From Gammaproteobacteria bacterium (GTDB taxonomy: Bacteria; Pseudomonadota; Gammaproteobacteria; UBA9214), in contig JAUVNM010000139.1 of the NCBI GenBank assembly GCA_030599705.1, positions 1 through 5,583 on the forward strand: a DNA stretch of 5,583 bases, in the 5' to 3' direction. The notes beneath the pieces were generated by a model. That model did not search any database. It was not told where the DNA came from and worked only from the letters and a program-made list of their open reading frames with translations. Position numbers and translations under genes: made by a program. Positions 1 to 5,583 of this stretch are shown here, in pieces (the stretch's first letter is position 1; every line of letters begins with the position of its first letter).

Positions 1-176
1 AGATCGCCGACGGCACGGCAAAGGCCGAGGGCAACACGGAGATCCTCAAGCAACTCGCCTCGGCCATGGTGGTGTTCGATCCGAGGTTTGAGATAATGCC
101 GGGCACCCAGGGGGCTGCCACGCCGGAAGACCTGAACGACTATGAGTATGGCGAATTTGAAGTCAGGGGAGAGTGA
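1..176 (+). CDS. C-terminal end of a probable alkyl sulfatase (partial)
   Basis: The frame starting at base 3 is open from the window edge to a TGA at 174-176, giving 57 residues of a gene that begins upstream. The readable tail contains DGTAKAEGNTEILKQLASAM followed by FDPRFEIMPGT. This pattern (a charged glycine turn, an amphipathic helix, then an FDP-x-F-x-I strand near the end) is what I recall from the SCP2-like C-terminal domain of metallo-beta-lactamase-fold alkyl sulfatases such as SdsA1/BDS1. Those enzymes hydrolyse alkyl sulfate esters to an alcohol and sulfate. The catalytic metal-binding domain is outside the window, so the activity cannot be checked here. The FadL-type transporter starts 35 bp later on the same strand, which suggests co-transcription and would fit uptake of a hydrophobic substrate or product. 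Another protein with a SCP2-like tail is possible. Confidence 0.55.
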   Translation, partial: IADGTAKAEGNTEILKQLASAMVVFDPRFEIMPGTQGAATPEDLNDYEYGEFEVRGE

Positions 177-198
177 AGCCGGTGTCGGTGATATCCAT

Positions 199-206
199 AG
201 GAGAGG
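199..206 (+). promoter_or_regulatory. Shine-Dalgarno site that sets the start of the FadL-type gene
   Basis: AGGAGAGG lies 5 nt before the ATG at 212 and 8 nt before the ATG at 215. It supports starting the outer-membrane protein at one of these codons rather than at the upstream GTG at 173. That GTG overlaps the preceding stop codon as GTGA and would place 13 extra non-hydrophobic residues ahead of the signal peptide. Confidence 0.75.
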
Positions 207-211
207 CAGAC

Positions 212-1498
212 ATGATGCGATTTCACGGGGTGATCAGGTACATTGCACATGGATTGATACCATTGGCGCTGATCCTGACCATGACAACGGCGCGTGCGGC
301 GGGACTGTGGCTCTACGAGCAGGGCACGCCAGATGTGGGTACAGCAACTGCCGGCATGGCGGCACGAGCGGACGATGCGGCCACGGCCTTTGCCAACCCC
401 GCAGGGATGACCCGGCTCAAGAAGTCGCAGGCCATGGTCGGCATACAGCCGATCTACGGTGATATGAAGTTTGACACCGACTCTTCCACCTTTGGCGGCG
501 GGGACGGTGGCAGTGCCGTGGGCTGGGTCCCGTCAGGTGGACTGTTCTATGTGCACAGTCTTTCCAACGACCTGAAGCTGGGTGCCTCGGCAGGTTCCTA
601 CCTGGGTCTTGGTGTTAATTTCAACGACGACTGGGCGGGCCGATACAACGTCATCAAGAATGAGCTTATCACTGCCTTTGCCCAGGGCTCCGTGGGATAC
701 CGCGTCAATGACTGGTTGTCGGTAGGTGCGGGTGCCGGCCTGATGTACGGCAAGCTGGAATACAAGGCGGCGATCAATAATGCGCTCGATGCCCTCCCGG
801 ATGGCCGCTTGAAGTTCGAAGATAGCGATACAACTGGCATCTATAATGTCGGCCTGCTCATTGAGCCCCGTGCCGGTACCCGTATGGGTCTGACCTATAT
901 CACGAAAGTTGACCTCAAATTCAAGGATGACAACAAGATCAACGGCACGGGCCCCTTGCTCAATGCCGCATTAGGCTTGTCCGGACTCCGCGGAAGTACA
1001 AGCAAGCTGGACTTTACGCTGCCGAAACAGCTGATGTTGAGTGTTCATCAGGAGCTGAACGATGAACTCTCGATCATGGCGAACCTGGGCTGGCAGAACT
1101 GGTCGGAGTTTGGCGAGGTCGGTCTCTCGCTCGGCGGGCCGGATGCGAAGAGTCTCGAGGTGGATGCCAATTTCAGCGACACCTGGCATCTTGCCCTGGG
1201 TGCACGTTACCGGCTCAATCCCTTATGGTCGGTATCGGCCGGGGTTGCCTACGACAGCTCGCCGGTATCCAATTCTGACCGGTCAGTCGCCATGCTGCTC
1301 GACAGGCAGTACCGCTACGCGGTAGGCCTGCAGTATGAGCTGCGCAGAAACCTCACTCTCGGTGCGGCCTACGAGTACATGGATGCCGGGGACGCGCCGG
1401 TGAACCAGACCGGTGGGCCGCTCACGGGTGACATCAAGGGTGATCTTGATCGTTCCGGTTTCCATTTCCTGGCGCTGCATGCAAACTGGAAGTTCTGA
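212..1498 (+). CDS. OmpP1/FadL/TodX-family outer-membrane transporter
   Basis: This encodes a 428-residue outer-membrane beta-barrel protein of the FadL family, which lets long-chain fatty acids or other hydrophobic compounds cross the outer membrane. Residues 1-29 form a Sec signal peptide with a hydrophobic core around 15-24 (LIPLALILTM) and an ARA cleavage site, so the mature protein would start AGLWLYEQ. The next stretch is the family's N-terminal signature: GLWLYEQGTPDVGTATAG, then ADDAATAFANPAGM, including the conserved NPA (residues 62-64) of the hatch that plugs the barrel. The rest has alternating hydrophobic strand patterns and glycine/aspartate turns. The protein ends in HANWKF, with the terminal Phe typical of BAM substrates. 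The length is normal for the family. The start was chosen from the AGGAGAGG site; ATG 215 is equally possible. The substrate cannot be told from sequence. The upstream alkyl-sulfatase-like tail hints at a fatty alkyl compound. Confidence 0.92.
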   Translation: MMRFHGVIRYIAHGLIPLALILTMTTARAAGLWLYEQGTPDVGTATAGMAARADDAATAFANPAGMTRLKKSQAMVGIQPIYGDMKFDTDSSTFGGGDGGSAVGWVPSGGLFYVHSLSNDLKLGASAGSYLGLGVNFNDDWAGRYNVIKNELITAFAQGSVGYRVNDWLSVGAGAGLMYGKLEYKAAINNALDALPDGRLKFEDSDTTGIYNVGLLIEPRAGTRMGLTYITKVDLKFKDDNKINGTGPLLNAALGLSGLRGSTSKLDFTLPKQLMLSVHQELNDELSIMANLGWQNWSEFGEVGLSLGGPDAKSLEVDANFSDTWHLALGARYRLNPLWSVSAGVAYDSSPVSNSDRSVAMLLDRQYRYAVGLQYELRRNLTLGAAYEYMDAGDAPVNQTGGPLTGDIKGDLDRSGFHFLALHANWKF

Positions 1499-1610
1499 TC
1501 CCGGGAATCTGTCCGGTGCAAGAGTTCGGACCGGCTGATGATTCCGGCTCTGTGCGGATCTTCGAGTACTATTATCCACACACCCACAACCGAACTACAG
1601 GAGAAGTACC

Positions 1611-2327
1611 ATGATCCCGAATACCACGAAATTACTGCTGTTGGCACTGGCCACCGCGTTAGTGGGCTTTGTAGCATCCGGTACGCTGCACGCTGACACC
1701 GCAGGCGCTGCATTCACCAGGGAGGCGCAAGCCGCTATCACGCCAGCCAAGGCGCTGGAGATGCTCAAACAGGGCAACGAACGCTTTGTCAGTGAAAAAA
1801 CCGTAGAACGGGACTTCCTTGCTCAGGTCAAGCAGACCTCGAAAGGCCAGTTTCCCTTTGCCGCGGTGGTGAGTTGTCTCGACTCGCGTATTCCGCCGGC
1901 AATTGTGTTCGATCGGGGAATCGGTGATCTTTTCGTGGCACGTGTAGCGGGCAATTTTGTCAATGACGACATCCTCGGCAGTCTTGAGTTCGCGACCAAG
2001 CTGGCCGGTGCCAGGATTATCGTGGTCATGGGTCATACGGAGTGTGGTGCGGTGAAAGGTGCCTGCGACTCGGCGCAGCTCGGCTTGCTGACGGCGACTC
2101 TGGCCAACATCAATCCGGCCGTCAAGGCGGTGCAGGGAGACTACACACCCAGGAGCTCGCAGAATGCAAAATTCGTCCAGGCGGTTTCGGAAATGAATGT
2201 CCAGCTTACCATGCAGAAGCTTCGCGACAGGAGCGTTGTGCTGCGCGAGATGATCGACAAGGGTGAGGTTGGATTGGTGGGCGCGATGTACGATGTGAGC
2301 ACTGGCAAGGTTGTCTTCTATGATTGA
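1611..2327 (+). CDS. Exported beta-class carbonic anhydrase
   Basis: This 238-residue protein interconverts CO2 and bicarbonate using a zinc ion. Residues 1 to about 28 look like a Sec signal peptide (KLLLLALATALVGFVASG core, LHA cleavage site), so the enzyme is probably periplasmic. The mature N-terminus has the usual beta-CA opening helix (ITPAKALEMLKQGNERFV, about 43-60). The zinc-site motifs are intact: SCLDSR at 88-93 supplies Cys89 and the Asp91/Arg93 dyad, and GHTECGAVKG at 141-150 supplies His142 and Cys145. DLFVARVAGN (106-115) is another family hallmark. AGGAGAAG at 1599-1606 lies 4 nt before the ATG, supporting this start. The gene follows the FadL-type gene after 112 bp, enough for its own promoter. 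Only 9 bp separate its TGA from the ATG of the next gene, so those two are probably co-transcribed. The family call is firm; the physiological role (pH balance, bicarbonate supply) is not visible. Confidence 0.95.
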   Translation: MIPNTTKLLLLALATALVGFVASGTLHADTAGAAFTREAQAAITPAKALEMLKQGNERFVSEKTVERDFLAQVKQTSKGQFPFAAVVSCLDSRIPPAIVFDRGIGDLFVARVAGNFVNDDILGSLEFATKLAGARIIVVMGHTECGAVKGACDSAQLGLLTATLANINPAVKAVQGDYTPRSSQNAKFVQAVSEMNVQLTMQKLRDRSVVLREMIDKGEVGLVGAMYDVSTGKVVFYD

Positions 2328-2336
2328 GAATGTGTA

Positions 2337-3755
2337 ATGCTCAACAACAGCGATAGCCCTGACTCGATAGTTGGCTGTTCCCGTGCAGATCTTAGCGACT
2401 GTGGGCATTCGCAAGCCGCCTGCTCGATCGGAAACTTTCCAACGTTTTGTGTGCTGTGGCTGTTGATCAGCTTTTCGTTGTCAGGTTGCGCGACTCTACC
2501 TGAAGATTATCCGCGCACCACCACGACGGCATTTCAGGAGTACCTGGAGACGAGTGTGGGTCAGCTCTTCGAGGAGACGGCGGAGCAGCATCCGGGCGAA
2601 TCCGGTTTTGCCATCATTCGCCACGGGCGCAAGGCCTTCACGGCTCGCATCGCGCTTACCGAACTGGCCGAGAAGAGCCTGGACGTGCAGTACTATATCT
2701 GGGAGGTGGACGCCACCGGCCGTATCCTGGCCGAGCGCCTGGTCCAGGCGGCTGACCGGGGCGTGCGGGTCCGCATCCTGGTCGATGATATCAACCTGGC
2801 GGGCCGTGATGCGCTGGTGGCCTCCATGGATGCGCATCCGAATATCGAGATCCGCATTTTCAATCCCTTCGCGAATCGCGACACGCGTATGTTCGATTTC
2901 CTCGTCGATCTGAAGCGCATCAATCACCGCATGCATAACAAGCTCATGGTCATGGACAATGCCGTGGCCATCGTTGGCGGGCGTAACATCGGCAACCATT
3001 ACTTTGGCGTTGCCACCGATGCCAACTTCCGCGACCTGGATATTGCCGCGGCGGGGCCGGTGGTGCGGGACACCTCCAGGGTGTTTGATCATTTCTGGAA
3101 CGGCGACTGGGCGGTACCGATTGCCGCACTGGTAAAGCGGCCCTATACCGAGGCCGATCTCAAGGCATTCCGGGAAATAGTACGCGAGCGGATTGAAGAG
3201 GAAAAGTATCCGTATCCGCTGGACCAGGATGTCGATGACCTCAAGTCCGAGCTGGCCGTTATACGCGAGCAGTTCATCTGGGCACCAGGACAAATCGTCT
3301 GGGACGACCCGGCCGCGATCAGGGAAGGTATTACGGAAGGCGTCATGATCCAGAATTTATTCAGGAAGGCGGATACCCTGCAGAGTGAGGTGCTCATAGA
3401 GTCGGCCTACTTTGTCACCCAGGACAAGGCATTTGAGGCGGTGAAAAAGCTGACCGAGCGGGGTGTCAGGGTTCGCGTTCTGACCAACTCGCTGGCCTCA
3501 AACGATGTGGTGGCCGCCCACGCCGGCCATGCCAAGCGCCGCAAGCAGCTCATAGAAAATGGTATGGAACTCTACGAGCTGCGCCCCGATGCCGGAGCGG
3601 TCAGGCAGCGGGTCATCTCGGGTAAATCGAAGGCAGCTCTGCATACCAAGGCGCTTGTGTTCGATCGTGAATCGGTGTTTATCGGCAGTTTCAATCTCGA
3701 TCCGCGCTCGGCCAGCATCAACACCGAAGCGGGTCTGTATGTCGAAAGCCCCTAG
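2337..3755 (+). CDS. Phospholipase D-family lipoprotein, ClsC-like, ended early by an in-frame TAG
   Basis: The product is a phospholipase D superfamily protein most like cardiolipin synthase C (ClsC/YmdC). ClsC transfers a phosphatidyl group between phospholipids to make cardiolipin. A hydrophobic stretch ending in the lipobox LSGC (Cys51) predicts a lipid-anchored envelope protein. Two HKD motifs are intact: HNKLMVMD at 200-207 with GGRNIGNHYF after it, and HTKALVFD at 436-443 with GSFNLDPRS after it. Each supplies the His, Lys and Asp of one half of the active site. LDVQYYIWEVDATGR (115-129) is also family-typical. The frame stops at TAG 3753-3755 after 472 residues, but the same frame continues to 3962 with the expected C-terminal region. 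The full unit would be 541 residues including the TAG position. The start is uncertain: ATG 2337 has only a weak ribosome site and gives an unusually long leader. It is 9 bp after the carbonic anhydrase stop, so coupling is likely. It could be functional, truncated or a pseudogene. Confidence 0.85.
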   Translation: MLNNSDSPDSIVGCSRADLSDCGHSQAACSIGNFPTFCVLWLLISFSLSGCATLPEDYPRTTTTAFQEYLETSVGQLFEETAEQHPGESGFAIIRHGRKAFTARIALTELAEKSLDVQYYIWEVDATGRILAERLVQAADRGVRVRILVDDINLAGRDALVASMDAHPNIEIRIFNPFANRDTRMFDFLVDLKRINHRMHNKLMVMDNAVAIVGGRNIGNHYFGVATDANFRDLDIAAAGPVVRDTSRVFDHFWNGDWAVPIAALVKRPYTEADLKAFREIVRERIEEEKYPYPLDQDVDDLKSELAVIREQFIWAPGQIVWDDPAAIREGITEGVMIQNLFRKADTLQSEVLIESAYFVTQDKAFEAVKKLTERGVRVRVLTNSLASNDVVAAHAGHAKRRKQLIENGMELYELRPDAGAVRQRVISGKSKAALHTKALVFDRESVFIGSFNLDPRSASINTEAGLYVESP

Positions 3756-3962
3756 TTGGCCGAGCAGGTGGCTGCCTACATGGATGAGGGGGTGCAGCCG
3801 CAGAACAGTTACCGGGTGCTGCTGGATGCGGACGGAGATCTCGTCTGGGTAACCGAGATCGATGGCCGGGAGGTGCGCTACCACAAGGAACCGGAGACCA
3901 GCTTCGGGCAGCGCTTCATGTCGGGCTTCATTATGATGCTGCCAGTTGAACATCAATTATGA
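3756..3962 (+). pseudogene. Cut-off C-terminal tail of the ClsC-like gene
   Basis: Directly after the TAG at 3753-3755 the same reading frame stays open for 68 codons to a TGA at 3960-3962. It reads as protein of the same gene: LAEQVAAYMDEG, NSYRVLLDADGDLVWV, then YHKEPETSFGQRFMSGF and a terminal LPVEHQL. ClsC-type proteins normally have such a segment after the second HKD motif: a helix, a short sheet region, then a KEP-T-F stretch and an end of the form LP-x-E-x-x-L. The tail has no credible start of its own. A TTG follows the TAG immediately, but no Shine-Dalgarno site precedes it. It is therefore best seen as the remaining 3' part of one gene spanning 2337-3962, split by a single nonsense codon. 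A GAG, CAG or AAG to TAG change would be enough; glutamate would fit the local sequence (SP-E-LAEQ). Confidence 0.8.
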
Positions 3963-4000
3963 ACACGGTCGTTATTGCATCCTGAAATGCATCCGAATCT

Positions 4001-5230
4001 TCACTGTTCCAGCAGGTGTCGTGGCGGGGTGTCCCGCCAGGCGGTACCGGCCAATCCCGTCTCGTAGCCCAGCTCGAACAGCCGCTTCATTTCCACGGGG
4101 TCGAACGGTTCATCGGCTTGTGATTCGAAATCATCCGGAATGGCGACGTACCGGAAATCCAGATTCGCAGCATCTGTGGAGACATAGATGCGATGCAGGT
4201 TATTGACTGCGGCGTACTTGATCATGGTGCTGATGGCGCGCCCGGATATTTCCGGCAGACGGCGCTTGACCTGCTCGGGTTCCGGTCCCAGCTTGCCGTT
4301 GCGGATGATATAGAGTACCCCACTATAGCCCTCGCGATCCGTGCGCCCGGAGGCCCGGGCGGCGGCGCTCAAGTCCACCGTGCCCTCGTTGAAAAACACC
4401 TGTGTGACGGTGCCGCCATCGGTGTGCATTTCATCATAGCGCTGGCCGTCGACCTCGACCTCGATGAAGACCGGCGGGAACGCGGCCGGGATGGAGGAGG
4501 ATGCCAGGACAACCTCCTGGAAAAGATCGAGTGCATCCGGATGGCCGCTGTTGGCAATGACGCCCATGTTCCAGACGACCAGCGCCTGGGCATCCATGTG
4601 GGTGGTGCCCACGTAGAGGCGACGCCCCTGGTTGTGGGCCGTGGCCACGGCCTTGAGAAGATCGGCATCGAAGTGCGTCTCGATGAGTTGTTTGAGCGGC
4701 GTGGTGCGGGCAAATGCCTCGCCCTGGAAGATAATCCTGAAAATGTTCAGCCTCTCGAGGATATCCCGGGTCTGTGTAGTGGTGAAGACGGACTTCAGTT
4801 GTGCGTCGTACCCGGATCCCAGGAAGGCAAACGGGGCAATGAGCGCACCGGTACTGATGCCGGTAACCACCTTGAAATCCGGGCGGGTACCCGCTGTGGT
4901 CCAGCCATTCAGGATCCCCGCACCGAAGGCGCCGCTGGAGCCGCCGCCGGACAGGGCGAGGCCGTGATAGATCGGGTAACCGCTGTCATCCAGCGGGAAG
5001 GCACCGGGCAGCTCCTGTTTTACCGAGGAGATTATGTCGGCCTGGAAGGCCGGGTCGACCTGGCCGGCCCAGGCGCGCACCCCGGACATGTCGGGAATCT
5101 CGGCACGGCGCATATCGTCCACGGGGACGGGATGGCGCGGCAGGCTGGTGCAGGCGGACAGCATAACCAGGACCAGGCCTGCAATCAGCGATTGTGCCAG
5201 GTGACTCTGCATAGTGTGTTGGGGTGTCAT
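4001..5230 (-). CDS. Patatin-like phospholipase, predicted lipoprotein
   Basis: This 409-residue protein belongs to the patatin family of Ser-Asp lipid acyl hydrolases, which release fatty acids from phospholipids or other lipids. Residues 1-27 form a lipoprotein signal peptide: hydrophobic LIAGLVLVM followed by the lipobox LSAC with Cys27. It is thus probably anchored in the inner or outer membrane, facing the periplasm. The catalytic parts are complete: oxyanion-hole motif LSGGGSSGAFGAG (G95-G100), nucleophile elbow GISTG with Ser126, and HTDGG with the dyad Asp271. ASSSIPAAFPPV (about 243-254) is also typical. The start at 5230 is preferred because AGGGGA precedes it. ATGs at 5254 (8 residues longer) and 5212 (6 shorter) keep the same frame but lack a visible ribosome site. 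The gene converges on the ClsC-like gene with 38 bp between coding ends (after 3962) and is divergent from the DUF3604-type gene. Its substrate is unknown. Confidence 0.92.
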   Translation of the reverse strand: MTPQHTMQSHLAQSLIAGLVLVMLSACTSLPRHPVPVDDMRRAEIPDMSGVRAWAGQVDPAFQADIISSVKQELPGAFPLDDSGYPIYHGLALSGGGSSGAFGAGILNGWTTAGTRPDFKVVTGISTGALIAPFAFLGSGYDAQLKSVFTTTQTRDILERLNIFRIIFQGEAFARTTPLKQLIETHFDADLLKAVATAHNQGRRLYVGTTHMDAQALVVWNMGVIANSGHPDALDLFQEVVLASSSIPAAFPPVFIEVEVDGQRYDEMHTDGGTVTQVFFNEGTVDLSAAARASGRTDREGYSGVLYIIRNGKLGPEPEQVKRRLPEISGRAISTMIKYAAVNNLHRIYVSTDAANLDFRYVAIPDDFESQADEPFDPVEMKRLFELGYETGLAGTAWRDTPPRHLLEQ

Positions 5231-5233
5231 CAG

Positions 5234-5239
5234 TCCCCT
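5234..5239 (-). promoter_or_regulatory. Shine-Dalgarno site for the patatin-like gene
   Basis: On the - strand the sequence reads AGGGGACTGATG. The AGGGGA lies 3 nt before the ATG at 5230. The spacing is short, but the other two in-frame ATGs (5254 and 5212) have no purine-rich site upstream, so this site decides the start in favour of 5230. Confidence 0.5.
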
Positions 5240-5346
5240 GGCTGCGGTGTCCATTGCGGGAAAGATATCACAGGCTGGCCGGAAGCTCGCAGGATTCCCC
5301 CTATGGTCAAGGATACGCTGTGTGCACCATGTGAGGCCGGCTGCGC

Positions 5347-5352
5347 TAGAAT
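5347..5352 (+). promoter_or_regulatory. Possible -10 box upstream of the DUF3604-type gene
   Basis: TAGAAT matches the sigma-70 -10 consensus at five of six positions and lies 56 nt before the ATG at 5409, a sensible place for a promoter in this divergent gap. No recognisable -35 box sits 16-18 nt upstream (the bases there are GCACCA), so this is only a weak suggestion. Confidence 0.25.
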
Positions 5353-5408
5353 GGGTGTAGTAGTCTATGCTTGATTACAGCGCTTGGCCAAAAAAAGGAG
5401 AACAACAC

Positions 5409-5583
5409 ATGATTCCCGTTCGCGCACTGACAATCGCCGCTTCACTTCTCTCACTGGCGCTGGGTCACGCGTCAGCGTTTGGCTCCTGGTATGACCGTCC
5501 CGTTACCATAGAGAATTTTCAGGACGAGAAGGTCTACTCACCCTTTGCTGGCCGGAATTATCCCGACGAAGTCCTGTTTGGCG
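5409..5583 (+). CDS. Secreted DUF3604-type protein, N-terminal part
   Basis: The first 58 codons of a gene that runs off the window. AAGGAGAA at 5395-5402, about 6-8 nt before the ATG, supports the start. Residues 1-23 are a Sec signal peptide (VRALTIAASLLSLALG core, HASA cleavage site) giving a mature start at FGSWYD. Residues 43-57 read YSPFAGRNYPDEVLF followed by G. This closely resembles the entry to DUF3604 proteins, which as I recall continue from a YSPYAGRNYPT-V-FGD segment into a PHP-like GDTHLHT metal-binding motif. That motif would fall just past the window edge, so it cannot be confirmed. DUF3604 proteins are large, exported and of poorly known function. The gene is divergent from the patatin-like gene, with 178 bp between their starts. 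Confidence 0.7.
   Translation, partial: MIPVRALTIAASLLSLALGHASAFGSWYDRPVTIENFQDEKVYSPFAGRNYPDEVLFG

Noticed and set aside
173..211. GTG at 173 overlapping the upstream stop as GTGA, a possible coupled start for the FadL-type gene.
   Set aside because: It would add 13 polar residues before the signal peptide, and the purine run AGGGGA at 165-170 is only 2 nt away. The ATG at 212 has a much better placed AGGAGAGG.
1511..1533. Inverted match CCGGT...ACCGG after the FadL-type gene, considered as a terminator.
   Set aside because: A 5-bp stem with a 12-nt loop and no T-run; not a convincing intrinsic terminator.
1570..1575. TATTAT in the gap before the carbonic anhydrase, a five-of-six match to a -10 box.
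   Set aside because: No -35-like sequence at the right distance (GCTCTG there), and it lies only about 35 nt before the ATG. Too weak to call a promoter.
1659..3293. Long - strand open frames opposite the carbonic anhydrase and the ClsC-like gene (251 and 265 codons).
   Set aside because: They mirror well-recognised + strand genes, lack family motifs, and look like antisense shadows.
3977..3992. TGCAT-CCTGAA-ATGCA hairpin between the convergent genes, considered as a shared terminator.
   Set aside because: The stem is only 5 bp, AT-rich, and has no flanking T-tract on either side.
5305..5310. TTGACC on the - strand, considered as the -35 box of the patatin-like gene.
   Set aside because: The six bases 17 nt downstream (AGCTTC) do not resemble a -10 box, and the nearest TGATAT is 34 nt away.
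4193..5374. A 393-codon open frame on the + strand opposite the patatin-like gene.
   Set aside because: Its product is rich in Gly, His and Asp, matches no family I know, has no plausible domain order, and lies fully across a gene with complete catalytic motifs. It is a by-product of GC-rich codon use on the other strand.

Overview
The window looks like chromosome of a Gram-negative proteobacterium. It encodes an outer-membrane beta-barrel protein of the FadL type, two proteins with lipoprotein signal peptides, and exported enzymes with Sec signal peptides. The DNA is moderately GC-rich with strong Shine-Dalgarno sites, which by inference suits an environmental, possibly marine, gammaproteobacterium. 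I saw no tRNA, rRNA, CRISPR array, insertion sequence or phage gene.

Layout on the + strand: (1) the last 57 codons of a gene whose tail resembles the C-terminal SCP2-like domain of alkyl sulfatases (to 176); (2) an OmpP1/FadL/TodX-family outer-membrane transporter (212-1498), 35 bp downstream; (3) an exported beta-class carbonic anhydrase (1611-2327) after a 112-bp gap; (4) only 9 bp further, a phospholipase D superfamily lipoprotein resembling cardiolipin synthase C (2337-3755). Its reading frame is cut by an in-frame TAG at 3753, but the family's C-terminal tail continues in the same frame to 3962. On the - strand, convergent with these, lies a patatin-like phospholipase lipoprotein (5230-4001). 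After a 178-bp divergent gap, the + strand begins a secreted DUF3604-type protein (from 5409) that runs off the window.

The genes share an envelope and lipid theme. FadL-type channels carry hydrophobic molecules across the outer membrane. An alkyl sulfatase would release fatty alcohols from alkyl sulfates. PLD/ClsC enzymes act on phospholipid head groups, and patatins hydrolyse acyl ester bonds. Nearly every product is predicted to be exported. That the genes cooperate is an inference from adjacency.

The most notable observation is the amber codon in the ClsC-like gene. Both HKD catalytic motifs lie upstream of it and are intact, while about 68 family-typical C-terminal residues lie beyond it. 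This is either a recent nonsense mutation, a sequencing error, or (least likely) read-through. I found no convincing novel multi-gene system here; most of the window is recognisable families.
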